Program-made: the position numbers and the translations under genes | From: an uncultured Muribaculaceae bacterium | Lineage (GTDB): Bacteria; Bacteroidota; Bacteroidia; Bacteroidales; Muribaculaceae | Direction of reading: 5' to 3' | Assembly: GCA_910584525.1 (NCBI GenBank) | Contig: CAJUAT010000027.1 | Coordinates: forward strand, 1-34,135 | DNA: 34,135 bases | Notes under the pieces: generated by a model | Database searches by the model: none | What the model saw: only the letters and a program-made list of their open reading frames with translations | Told to the model about the DNA's origin: nothing | Part shown: piece by piece, positions 1 through 7,081 of the stretch | How positions within the stretch are numbered: the first letter of the stretch is position 1 | Layout: each line of letters opens with the position of its first letter

Positions 1-747
1 TTGGTTAGGGGGGATACTACTCCTTACGATGAAATAACGTTTTAGAGGAAAGTTATGAATAATCGGCGAGATACGGGGTATAATCAGAGGAAAACTTCGA
101 GGCCGATAATGCGAAAAATACAGACGTGTCGGATTTTTCGGATCTGGCCGGAGGCCAGGAGCTTGAAGTTTTGGGTGCCGGATTATCACTGTCTCGACCC
201 GTGGACTGCTGAAATAAGCGGCCAGTGGCCGGGCGGTCGTAAAAGTCCTTATCAGGCAACGGCGATAAAGAACACGGAGGGACGGCAATAAGTCTCAGAG
301 ATGGCATCAGCGAAGCCGTTGCCAACCCTCGGAGGCATTGCCGGTTCTCGGTGTTGCGGTGAGTCCGAATGCTTCGCACCGCGCACCGGCTTCGCCGACT
401 TGCGCTTTCGGCTCACTCGCGAATGTTATTTCCGCCGGTGCATATAGGCGTGATGCGGTCGGAAGGTGTCAGTGGCTCGTCCACCGTCACCTTATGACGG
501 CATAATCGCCGACAACAACGCAGACCGCCCTGCCTCTTGCCGCCTTAGTATGAATATCCCCGATAGGGTACAATCAGCATTGTCGTGAAATGCTTTATAC
601 CCTTAATGGTGTAATATGGATATAATTTATTATCTATGTGACTATCCCATTCAAGGATTGCCATAGCTATGATTCTCACCCTTTATGCAAAAAAATGATA
701 AATGCTCCCCTCGGCCTTTCGCATATCCTGTTCAAAACAACTCTCTC
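1..747. other. Upstream region without a convincing gene
   Basis: Two open frames overlap here on opposite strands (55-291 plus, 53-379 minus) and a third lies at 638-850. None has a recognisable domain, a Bacteroidota promoter or a neighbour that would make it part of an operon. The 638-850 frame runs over the abiE control region, so it is probably not coding. The first 500 bases are GC-rich and the rest is AT-rich, which suggests a junction. The first part faintly recalls spacer sequence around mobilisation genes of Bacteroides conjugative elements, but this is memory only and was not checked. Confidence 0.4.
566..602. other. Two-part inverted repeat (hairpin)
   Basis: GGGTA at 566-570 pairs with TACCC at 598-602, and AGCATT at 576-581 pairs with AATGCT at 589-594, leaving a 7-base loop. 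No T-run follows, so it is not an ordinary terminator. It sits where the GC-rich upstream part gives way to AT-rich sequence. Confidence 0.35.
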
Positions 748-764
748 GTTCAATCGCATTGAAC
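748..764. promoter_or_regulatory. Distal palindromic operator of the abiE operon
   Basis: GTTCAATCGCATTGAAC is a perfect 7+3+7 inverted repeat. The same half-site recurs at 825-841, and isolated GTTCA or TGAAC half-sites occur near 730, 777 and 853. The arrangement fits an operator for the winged-helix AbiEi antitoxin encoded just downstream; AbiE antitoxins are known to repress their own promoters through inverted repeats. Binding is inferred. Confidence 0.6.
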
Positions 765-788
765 AAATTGTAATTTTTGAACAGATAA

Positions 789-820
789 TTTGGCGATGTC
801 ACATTTGTTCATTAACTTTA
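789..820 (+). promoter_or_regulatory. Promoter of the abiE operon
   Basis: A -33 TTTG (789-792) and a -7 TAACTTTA (813-820, one mismatch to TAnnTTTG) are separated by 20 bases. The expected transcription start falls inside the second palindrome (825-841), so antitoxin binding there would block initiation. Confidence 0.55.
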
Positions 821-824
821 CAGC

Positions 825-841
825 GTTCAATGACGTTGAAC
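825..841. promoter_or_regulatory. Proximal palindromic operator of the abiE operon
   Basis: GTTCAATGACGTTGAAC has GTTCAA and TTGAAC arms around a 5-base centre, with the same overall length and arms as the site at 748-764. It begins five bases after the -7 element and ends 19 bases before the abiEi start codon. Confidence 0.6.
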
Positions 842-860
842 AAGACTTAATAACTGAACA

Positions 861-1859
861 ATGAGCAATCAAGAAATACTCAATAGAGCCGTTGAAGCCT
901 TGAACAGCAATCTACACCGGGAAAAAGCGACGGTCGATTACTATGGCGAAATTCCATATCTTACCATAATGGGCAAGAGGTTTCTCTGTGTTGTAGAACC
1001 AAATCTGGCTCTTGGCGTAATGATTGACAAGATTCCTGACCATTACGGACCGGTTGATAGGGACACGCGAATCCTTTTCGTCACCGTCAACGCAACGCCT
1101 AAAATGCTGGAACTTGCAAAGTTGCCCGATGTCAACGTACTTGACTGTGCCGGGAATTTCAATATTCAGTACCAACAGAAGAACGGGAATATAGTTCTGA
1201 TGCTTGCCAATAAAGGGGAAAAGGCTGTTGAGGACACAACAGCCAAAGCGTATCCGATCTTTTTGGATAAGGGATTGAAAGTGATTTTTTATCTGCTGAT
1301 GGATAAGCGAAATGTCGGACGGCCTTACCGTAAGATAATGGATGCGACAGGTGTCGCAATCGGAACGGTCAAAAACGTTATTGACGGTATGATATATCAA
1401 CAGTTTGTTCGCGTTGAAAAGAACAAACGTTTCCTGACGAATACAGACAGGCTCCTGATGCTCTGGGCTACAAATTACGGACTTAATCTTAAACCGAAAC
1501 TGTTTCAGACCCGTTTCGCGTTTCGTGATGAGGAAAAGCGAAGGAAGTGGAAACATCTGGAACTGCCGGAGGGTATGTTATGGGGCGGAGAGACTGCCGT
1601 CGCACTCAAGGACGGGTTCATCACTCCGGGAGAGTTCACTCTTTATAGCGATGTTCCTCCTGCCACTCTGATGAAGACCGGTGCCGTGGTTCCTGACACC
1701 GACGGCGAGATTGCCGTATATCAGAAATTTTGGACAGGTGGGGATACAGATACCGTTCCTGCCGTATTGATTTACGCGGATTTGATGGACACGGCCAATG
1801 GACGTTGCATCGAAGCTGCTCAAAAGATAAAAGAAAATGAGCTTGAATATCTCCTCTGA
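861..1859 (+). CDS. abiEi: AbiEi-family antitoxin and transcriptional repressor
   Basis: This 332-residue protein resembles the type IV AbiEi-family antitoxins found in Bacteroidales. Family knowledge says these proteins neutralise the nucleotidyltransferase toxin encoded next door without binding it tightly, and repress their own operon. A winged-helix segment is visible at about residues 138-195, where GVAIGTVKNVIDGM fits a recognition helix; it is central, not N-terminal as in the classical streptococcal protein. The N-terminal third resembles a small alpha/beta domain and the C-terminal part carries a GMLWGGETA motif typical of the family. The gene follows a promoter with two palindromic operators and overlaps the toxin gene by 23 bases, so the two are translationally coupled. 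Family membership is recognised from motifs and context, not from an alignment. Confidence 0.75.
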   Translation: MSNQEILNRAVEALNSNLHREKATVDYYGEIPYLTIMGKRFLCVVEPNLALGVMIDKIPDHYGPVDRDTRILFVTVNATPKMLELAKLPDVNVLDCAGNFNIQYQQKNGNIVLMLANKGEKAVEDTTAKAYPIFLDKGLKVIFYLLMDKRNVGRPYRKIMDATGVAIGTVKNVIDGMIYQQFVRVEKNKRFLTNTDRLLMLWATNYGLNLKPKLFQTRFAFRDEEKRRKWKHLELPEGMLWGGETAVALKDGFITPGEFTLYSDVPPATLMKTGAVVPDTDGEIAVYQKFWTGGDTDTVPAVLIYADLMDTANGRCIEAAQKIKENELEYLL

Positions 1860-2448
1860 AAAGATTGACAATCCTCTGTTGATAGACTTGTTGCGGCAAC
1901 TCAATCACACGTTTTCAAGAATCGGAAACGATTTCTTTGTAATTGGAGCTACAGCCCGCGATATTATTCTCCAAGTTCTTGCCGACACATCCGCGAGAAG
2001 AAAAACCAGAGATCTGGATATTGCTATTGCTGTGCCGGACTGGAACAGGTATAACGAAATCTGCAAGGCACTTACTGATGACGGCTTCGAGAAAGCCACA
2101 CATCAGGCCCAGAGGTTTTACTACGGTGACTATGAAGTGGACATAGTGCCGTATGGTGCGGTGGCAAAGGATGACGACAACATATATTGGCCGCCGGAGG
2201 AAACAATCGCCATGTCGGTCAAAGGATTCGACGAAGTGTTGAGAGAGGCAATAACGGTGTGCGTCAATAATGAATTTGAAATCCGGATAGCCTCGCTTCA
2301 CGGTCTGTTCCTTCTGAAACTCAATGCGTGGCTTGACCGCAATATCGGCACAGACAAAGATGCCGAAGATATGTGGTATATTGTTGATAACTATTATTTT
2401 GCCAACGAAGAAAGAGGCACGCACCCGGCGTTTGCATATTTTATTTAA
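1837..2448 (+). CDS. abiEii: AbiEii-type nucleotidyltransferase toxin, probably C-terminally truncated
   Basis: AbiEii toxins are DNA polymerase beta-type nucleotidyltransferases that modify RNA and stop growth, for example on phage infection. The catalytic features are visible: the GATARD loop at 37-42, the metal-binding pair D59 and D61 in TRDLDIAI, and a third aspartate D102 in YEVDIV. A later block KLNAWLDR...DKDAEDMW is also typical. The start lies inside abiEi. At 203 residues it is shorter than the roughly 270 I expect for this subfamily. The last residues after GTHP (AFAYFI) look unrelated to the family, and an IS remnant begins 78 bases downstream. The missing part is helical and probably needed for full activity, so the toxin may be attenuated or dead. 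Confidence 0.7.
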   Translation: MSLNISSEKIDNPLLIDLLRQLNHTFSRIGNDFFVIGATARDIILQVLADTSARRKTRDLDIAIAVPDWNRYNEICKALTDDGFEKATHQAQRFYYGDYEVDIVPYGAVAKDDDNIYWPPEETIAMSVKGFDEVLREAITVCVNNEFEIRIASLHGLFLLKLNAWLDRNIGTDKDAEDMWYIVDNYYFANEERGTHPAFAYFI

Positions 2449-2453
2449 TAAAT

Positions 2454-2484
2454 TTTGGCAGAAAAAAAATTATAGCTATCTTTG
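2454..2484 (+). promoter_or_regulatory. Consensus Bacteroidota promoter with no adjacent gene
   Basis: TTTG (2454-2457) and TATCTTTG (2477-2484) are 19 bases apart, a full match to the Bacteroidota consensus. The only frame directly behind it is a 15-codon ORF that runs into the IS630 remnant. The next real gene in this direction is the amylase, about 490 bases away across the element, so this may be the original amylase promoter. Confidence 0.6.
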
Positions 2485-2526
2485 CCAAGTGAATATACCA
2501 TGTACTCGCATAGAATATGTCTTTAC

Positions 2527-2895
2527 TATAGTTCACGCACAAAGTAAATGTGCATTTTGGAATGATTGAAATTTGAGAGTCAGCAAGGAGCTGAGATTTG
2601 ATTTATGATTGACGTAATCAACCTCAAAGAAATGCCTGAGGGCATCATGGAACTTGGCGGGAGAGTCAAAGTACTTTCCGGCCAGGACATGACGTCTTGT
2701 ATATTTCCAGAGCCTCTCGATTATGTTGAGGTTCGAAGAATACGGAGGCAGGAAAATGAGATTGATACCGAGTTCGGCTGCCTTGTCCTTGACTGCCTGA
2801 CAATGCTGGTAACGGGCGTTGTCAAGCGTTCCCCGTCTTTTATTGGTTGCGGAGGTAATTCCCATTTTGCACAAATACTTTATGTTTCACCTATA
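2527..2895. mobile_element. Internally deleted IS630-family element
   Basis: Both ends carry matching imperfect inverted repeats. Left reads TATAG..., then AAAGTAAATGTGC (2541-2553). The reverse complement of the right end reads TATAG..., then AAAGTATTTGTGC (2870-2882). The ends sit in TA-TA context, as expected for the TA target of IS630/Tc1-type elements. At about 365 bases it is far too short for an intact copy of around 1 kb, and only the 3' half of the transposase remains. It could move only if a full-length relative supplied transposase. Confidence 0.75.
2533..2874 (-). pseudogene. IS630 transposase, C-terminal half only
   Basis: The surviving frame has the second and third catalytic residues of a DD34E transposase: D18 in LDNARYQH and E53 in NIIERLW, with exactly 34 residues between them, plus the conserved LPPYS loop. 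The N-terminal DNA-binding domain and the first catalytic aspartate are absent. The first 15 residues of the frame look like sequence brought in by the internal deletion, so the apparent start codon is accidental. The product would be inactive. Confidence 0.85.
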
Positions 2896-2914
2896 ATCAT
2901 CATTACTTCTTACC

Positions 2915-2977
2915 CTTATTACAGTATTCAACAACCTTATTACAGTATTCAACAACCTTTTTTACAGTATTCAACCA
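2915..2977. repeat. Three 21-bp tandem repeats abutting the amylase start codon
   Basis: Units at 2915-2935, 2936-2956 and 2957-2977 share the core TTACAGTATTCAAC. The first two are identical and the third differs only at its edges. The array ends exactly at the base before the ATG at 2978. The period equals two helical turns, so bound proteins would line up on one face of the DNA; in the mRNA the repeats would form the whole region just upstream of the start codon. There is no purine-rich ribosome-binding site. Confidence 0.8.
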
Positions 2978-5974
2978 ATGAGAAAACTATCTACGCTACT
3001 ACTGGGCGCAGGAATGTCTCTCATGGCGATGAACTCGACGGCGGCAACATTTATCGGCGACCGCACCGATTTCCGCGACGAGACCATCTACTTTGCCATG
3101 ACCACGCGTTTCTATGACGGAGACCCCAAAAACAATGTCTACTGCTGGGACGGCGTGAAGAACATCAACGACCCCGAATGGCGAGGAGACTTCCGCGGCC
3201 TTATCAATAAGCTCGACTATATCAAGGCGCTCGGATTCACCGCCGTATGGATCACCCCTATCGTCGAGAACGGCTCGGGCCTCGACTACCACGGCTACCA
3301 TGCCATGGACTTCAGCAAGATTGACCACCGCTATGTAGCCAAGGACCTTGACGACAAGGGCGCCGACGTGGCGTTCCAGGAACTCATCGACGAGGTGCAC
3401 AAGCGCGGCATGAAGCTGATACTCGACATCGTGCTCCAGCACACGGGCAACTTCGGCGAGGGCACGCTCTGCAAGATGTTTGAGAAAGACTACACCAAGG
3501 ATCTCGGGGACATCAACGCCTCGATGCTCGTAGTGCCCCAGGAGCGCGGAGGCAAGCTTCCCGCCAACTATCCCAGCATGCTCCCCGCAGAACAGTACGG
3601 GACACGCCTGGCGATGATGAAGAACACCGACTTCACCAACCGCGACACACACAACCTGTGGCACCACAAGGCATGGTTTGACTGGGACGACCCCTCACGC
3701 TGGTGGGGCCAGATAGCTGGTGACTGCGTGGACCTCAACACCGAGCACCCGACCGTGACCAACTATCTCGTCGAGTGCTACTCGCGCTTTATCAAGATGG
3801 GTGTCGACGGCTTCCGAATCGACACAGCCGGGCATATCCCCCGCCTGTCGTTCAACAAGATGTTCCTCCCGCAGCTCCTGGAGGCATCACAGTCGCCCGA
3901 GGCCATAGCCAAGCGCGGCAACACGCCGTTCTTCATGTACGGCGAGGTATGCGCCCGCTCGACGGAGGTAATCTACCGTGGCGCGAACTACAACTGCTCC
4001 CCCTGTTACTACACGTGGAAAGAGTCGAAGGACTACGCGTGGGACATGGATCCGAAATCCTGGGACAACGTAGTGGCCATTCCCACCGAGAATGAAGGCT
4101 CACAAGACTACCAGACCGTGAGCGGCCACACCAACTGGGAGTCGGTACTGCAGTCGGGCAAGGATGACCTCGGACACTCGTCGTCAATCCTGCGCAAGAG
4201 CAACAACGCATGGCTCGAGGGCAACGATTACCATACCCCCGACCACAAGGACTTCTCGGGGATGAGCGTCATCGACTTTGCAATGCACTGGAACTTCAAC
4301 ACGGCACAGGGCGCGTTTGGCGTGCACGGGCAGGATGACCTGTACAACGATGCCACCTACAACGTCGTCTATGTCGACTCCCACGACTACGCCCCCGACA
4401 GCAACTACCGCTTCATGGGCGACCAGAGCACATGGGCCGAGAACCTCTCGCTGATGTTCACGTTCCGCGGCATCCCCTGTATCTACTATGGCTCGGAGGT
4501 CGAGTTCCAGAAGGGCAAAGATATTGACAAGGGAGCCGTGATAGCTCTGAAAGAGAGCGGCCGCGCATACTTCGGCGGCTATATCGAGGGTGACGTCAAG
4601 GTGAATGACTTTGCCGACTACTCCGACGCCACAGGCAACCTGGCCTCCACCCTCACCTACCCCCTCGCCCGCCACATACAGCGCCTCAACAAGATACGCG
4701 CAGCCGTGCCCGCCCTGCGCAAGGGTCAGTACAGCACCGAAGGATGCTCGGGCAAGATGTCGTTCAAGCGTCGCTACAAGGACAGCAAGACCGACTCATA
4801 CGTACTCGTCACCATCAGCGGCAGCTCGACATTCACGGACGTGCTCAACGGCCGATATGTCGATGCCGTGACAGGCGACGTGCAGAACGTGACCGACGGC
4901 ACGCTGACGGCCACCTGCTCGGGCAAAGGCAACATGCGCGTGTACGTGCTCAACGGCCCGGGCAAAATCGGCGAGGACGGTAAGTATCTCTATGACGAAG
5001 CGTCGGTCGACCAGCCCTGGACCGAGTGGCCCGACGAGACCATGCCCGACGACACATGGACCGTGAAGCCCAATGCCGGCGGCGGTGGCGGCGGTGGTGA
5101 CATTGTCGAACCGGACGAACCCATCGAGCCTTCCATGGCCGAGGGAGAGCAGGCAGCCTTCTTTGAGAATGACGCCAACTGGGGCGGCACCATCAAGGCG
5201 TGGGTGTGGACCGACAACAAGAACTACACCGGCGGCAACTGGCCGGGCCAGTCGGCAACATATCTCGGCAACAAGGTGTGGAAGTGGACATACACCGGAA
5301 CCGACAAGATACCCGATGGGGCCAAAATCATATTCAGCAGCAGCAACAAGACCGGCGACATGATATGGAAGAACGGCGGATACTACAAGAGTGGCTCCAC
5401 TACCCCGGTGAAGGTGATAGAGGGTGCGGGCGAGATACCCGATGACCCCAATCCCCCGACACCCCCGACACCCGGCGACGGCTACACCATCTACTTTGAC
5501 AACTCGTTGAGCAACTGGAGCGCGGTATATGCCTACGCCTACGGCGGCACAGGCGGCAACGACTTCCTCGGCAAATGGCCCGGCACGCAGATGACATTCG
5601 ACACGGAGCTCAACCTCTACAAGCTCGTCATCAAGACCGACAAAAACCTCACCGACACCAATGTCATATTCACCAATAACGGCGGCTCGCAGACCGGCGA
5701 AGGCGTCACTATCAGGGACAAGGCTATCTATGACGCTAACGGCTTCACAGGCAGATATTTCACCGTCACGGCCATCGACGACGTGAGCGCGAACGCCATC
5801 TCGATCACAGCCCGCGGAGGCGTGCTCTATGTCAACTCGCCCGTTGACGGACATATCACCATCGTGCGCGCCGACGGCATGACGACAGTGCGTCCCGTAT
5901 ATACAGGCGTCAACATCATCGACGACCTGCAGCGCGGATTCTACATCATCAACCGCACCAAGGTGATCCTCTAA
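2978..5974 (+). CDS. Secreted GH13 alpha-amylase with two starch-binding modules and a sorting-type tail
   Basis: This 998-residue enzyme should hydrolyse alpha-1,4 linkages of starch or glycogen outside the cytoplasm. A signal peptide spans about 1-23. The GH13 barrel covers about 30-640: region I DIVLQH (D150, H155), region II GFRID with nucleophile D282, region III YGE with acid/base E323, and region IV VDSHD with D470. A run of seven glycines near 700 starts the linker. Two repeats with the aromatic pattern of CBM26-like modules follow at about 725-815 and 835-925 (YFDN...W...WPG). The last 70 residues (GGVLYVNSP...GFYIINRTKVIL) resemble a type IX secretion sorting domain. No SusC/D genes accompany it, and it ends in its own terminator. 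The position of the module edges and the CBM family are by eye. Confidence 0.92.
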   Translation: MRKLSTLLLGAGMSLMAMNSTAATFIGDRTDFRDETIYFAMTTRFYDGDPKNNVYCWDGVKNINDPEWRGDFRGLINKLDYIKALGFTAVWITPIVENGSGLDYHGYHAMDFSKIDHRYVAKDLDDKGADVAFQELIDEVHKRGMKLILDIVLQHTGNFGEGTLCKMFEKDYTKDLGDINASMLVVPQERGGKLPANYPSMLPAEQYGTRLAMMKNTDFTNRDTHNLWHHKAWFDWDDPSRWWGQIAGDCVDLNTEHPTVTNYLVECYSRFIKMGVDGFRIDTAGHIPRLSFNKMFLPQLLEASQSPEAIAKRGNTPFFMYGEVCARSTEVIYRGANYNCSPCYYTWKESKDYAWDMDPKSWDNVVAIPTENEGSQDYQTVSGHTNWESVLQSGKDDLGHSSSILRKSNNAWLEGNDYHTPDHKDFSGMSVIDFAMHWNFNTAQGAFGVHGQDDLYNDATYNVVYVDSHDYAPDSNYRFMGDQSTWAENLSLMFTFRGIPCIYYGSEVEFQKGKDIDKGAVIALKESGRAYFGGYIEGDVKVNDFADYSDATGNLASTLTYPLARHIQRLNKIRAAVPALRKGQYSTEGCSGKMSFKRRYKDSKTDSYVLVTISGSSTFTDVLNGRYVDAVTGDVQNVTDGTLTATCSGKGNMRVYVLNGPGKIGEDGKYLYDEASVDQPWTEWPDETMPDDTWTVKPNAGGGGGGGDIVEPDEPIEPSMAEGEQAAFFENDANWGGTIKAWVWTDNKNYTGGNWPGQSATYLGNKVWKWTYTGTDKIPDGAKIIFSSSNKTGDMIWKNGGYYKSGSTTPVKVIEGAGEIPDDPNPPTPPTPGDGYTIYFDNSLSNWSAVYAYAYGGTGGNDFLGKWPGTQMTFDTELNLYKLVIKTDKNLTDTNVIFTNNGGSQTGEGVTIRDKAIYDANGFTGRYFTVTAIDDVSANAISITARGGVLYVNSPVDGHITIVRADGMTTVRPVYTGVNIIDDLQRGFYIINRTKVIL

Positions 5975-6000
5975 GAGGAGACAACCGCAATCCTATAGTG

Positions 6001-6036
6001 AGCGGCGTGGCCCATCGACGGCCTCGCCGCTTTTTT
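6001..6036 (+). terminator. Rho-independent terminator after the amylase
   Basis: AGCGGCG (6001-6007) and GGCC (6009-6012) pair with GGCC (6020-6023) and CGCCGCT (6025-6031) around a 7-base loop, followed by six T. It starts 27 bases after the amylase stop codon. Confidence 0.9.
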
Positions 6037-6250
6037 ATGGTGTCACATGTTGAGTCTGCGGAGGGTGTTGCAGAACTCTCCGAATATGTGGGCCGGTCAA
6101 TTAATGTAGGGACCGGCAGTAATGACACGGCGGGCAATAGATGGTTCAACCCGACCGAAAGGTAATACAGTCCAAGGCAATACAAAACAAAAAAGAAGAC
6201 CGAAGTCTCCCTGAGATTTACCAATTTTGTATTGCTACATGACAAAACAT
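6037..6250. other. Spacer without a recognisable gene
   Basis: A 42-codon plus-strand frame (6037-6165) starts inside the terminator region and has no promoter. A long minus-strand frame through here has no recognisable domain. The stretch next to the RNA ligase relic may be further decayed sequence of the same origin. Confidence 0.4.
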
Positions 6251-6421
6251 TTAGGCTCTGGAACCATTCCTGAGATACTGCGTCGTGACGGGACGGATCA
6301 CGACACCCTCGCAGATGCTGTCGTCGATGTCGGGCAAACCAAGCCACTGAGAGATTTTGCTCTGGAATGCGTTGGGATATTTCAGGCATTCTGCAAATTT
6401 TTCACAAGCGACATAAGTATG
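6251..6421 (-). pseudogene. Relic of an Rnl2-type RNA ligase
   Basis: Reading the minus strand from 6421 gives 56 residues ending in a stop at 6251. They contain YPNAFQSKISQWLGLP and then ICEGVVIRPV, which matches nucleotidyltransferase motif IV (EGxVIKP) and the preceding region of T4 Rnl2-like RNA ligases. The family normally needs over 300 residues, including the KxDG lysine motif, which is missing. Upstream the frame is closed by a stop at 6434-6436, inside the palindromic region used by the hip operon. This is therefore a fragment left by a deletion or insertion. Recognition rests on motif IV and its context only. Confidence 0.6.
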
Positions 6422-6434
6422 ATATACTATACTT
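6415..6434. promoter_or_regulatory. Distal operator of the hipBST operon
   Basis: AAGTAT (6415-6420) and ATACTT (6429-6434) form an inverted repeat with an 8-base spacer. The same arms and spacer recur at 6475-6496. The 8-base spacer is that of the E. coli HipB operator (TATCC-N8-GGATA), although the arm sequence differs. Confidence 0.65.
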
Positions 6435-6474
6435 TATCCGACCAATTTCAATACAAACTATAATAGAATAGTCG

Positions 6475-6496
6475 AAAGTATGATTTATTATACTTT
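6475..6496. promoter_or_regulatory. Proximal operator of the hipBST operon
   Basis: AAAGTAT (6475-6481) and ATACTTT (6490-6496) flank an 8-base spacer. It ends two bases before the -33 element, 61 bases centre to centre from the distal copy. HipB dimers on both sites would cover the promoter edge. Confidence 0.7.
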
Positions 6497-6498
6497 TA

Positions 6499-6530
6499 TT
6501 TGGCAGTTTCAGAAATTCTCCTTATTTTTG
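6499..6530 (+). promoter_or_regulatory. hipBST promoter
   Basis: TTTG (6499-6502) and TATTTTTG (6523-6530) with a 20-base spacer fit the Bacteroidota consensus exactly. Transcription should start around 6536, about 20 bases before the hipB start chosen here. Confidence 0.8.
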
Positions 6531-6554
6531 CGAAAAAGTTTATTATGTCAGACT

Positions 6555-6755
6555 ATGAAACTGATGGATATAATGAAACAGCGTAGGGAAACGCTGTCCC
6601 TCACCCAACAGGATCTTGCTGAAATGTCGCAAGTGGGTCTTGCCACAATCAAGGATATTGAGCGTGGCAAGGGTAATCCTGCACTTAGCACCGTGAAGAA
6701 AATTCTTGATGTTCTTGGCATTGAGATTGAATATCGTATAAGGCAGACTGTATGA
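6555..6755 (+). CDS. hipB: HipB-type XRE antitoxin component and repressor
   Basis: A 66-residue, single-domain helix-turn-helix protein of the XRE family (LTQQDLAEMSQVGLATIKDIERGKGNPALSTVKKILDVLG is shown here only in outline: helix 2 near LTQQDLAE, recognition helix near GLATIKDIE). Confidence 0.
   Translation: MKLMDIMKQRRETLSLTQQDLAEMSQVGLATIKDIERGKGNPALSTVKKILDVLGIEIEYRIRQTV
6555..6755 (+). CDS. hipB: HipB-type XRE repressor of the hipBST operon (use this entry for the gene)
   Basis: A 66-residue protein that is almost entirely an XRE helix-turn-helix, with helix 2 at LTQQDLAEMS and the recognition helix at GLATIKDIE. HipB dimers bind the operon operators and help restrain the kinase; in the tripartite E. 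coli system HipB mainly represses and HipS inhibits the kinase. I start at 6555, giving MKLMDIMKQRR; the longer frame from 6480 would run through an operator and the promoter, which is not plausible. The stop overlaps hipS by 4 bases (ATGA). Two palindromes with 8-base spacers lie upstream. Another entry with the same coordinates and zero confidence is an incomplete duplicate and should be ignored. Confidence 0.87.
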   Translation: MKLMDIMKQRRETLSLTQQDLAEMSQVGLATIKDIERGKGNPALSTVKKILDVLGIEIEYRIRQTV

Positions 6756-7081
6756 AACAGCTTGAGGTATATTTCAATGAAATAAAAGCCGGTATATTGA
6801 CGGAACAGCATCCGGGAATCGGATATTCTTTCCAATATTGTAAAGATTATCTTGACTCTCCCATGCCCCCGATTTCCGCGACGCTACCCAAAAGAACAGA
6901 TGCTTTTTATTCTGAGCACTTGTTCCCTTTCTTCTCTAATATGATTCCGGAGGGAGCAAACCGCCGTGTGATTTGCCGCTCGTTGAAAATTGATGAACAG
7001 GATTTTTTCGGACTGCTTGAAGCGATGGCCGACAGAGATTTTATTGGAGCGGTTAATGTAAGGAGGATTACCAATGGTTGA
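6752..7081 (+). CDS. hipS: HipS-type small subunit (HipA N-terminal subdomain as a separate protein)
   Basis: This 109-residue protein corresponds to the N-terminal subdomain 1 of HipA kinases, with the family block FPFFSNMIPEGANRR at about 59-73 and the later GLLEAMADRDFIGAV. In the HipBST system of enteropathogenic E. coli the equivalent HipS is the actual antitoxin of the HipT kinase, while HipB mainly represses transcription. The same division of labour is inferred here. The start codon overlaps the hipB stop (ATGA at 6752-6755), and its own end overlaps hipT by 8 bases, so the three proteins are translationally coupled and no base is lost between the two halves. That makes a natural split more likely than a broken hipA. 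Confidence 0.85.
   Translation: MKQLEVYFNEIKAGILTEQHPGIGYSFQYCKDYLDSPMPPISATLPKRTDAFYSEHLFPFFSNMIPEGANRRVICRSLKIDEQDFFGLLEAMADRDFIGAVNVRRITNG

Noticed and set aside
53..379. Open frames on both strands (53-379 minus, 55-291 plus)
   Set aside because: They overlap each other, have no recognised domain, no promoter and no operon context.
638..850. 70-codon plus-strand frame
   Set aside because: It coincides with the palindromes and promoter of the abiE operon, so it is better explained as regulatory DNA.
2605..3117. 170-codon plus-strand frame
   Set aside because: It runs antisense through the transposase relic and the tandem repeats into the amylase start; it has no domain of its own.
4796..5854. 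352-codon minus-strand frame inside the amylase
   Set aside because: It is antisense to an obvious GH13 gene with strong third-position GC, which produces long shadow frames.
6037..6165. 42-codon plus-strand frame after the amylase terminator
   Set aside because: The ATG is in the tail of the terminator, with no promoter and no known family.
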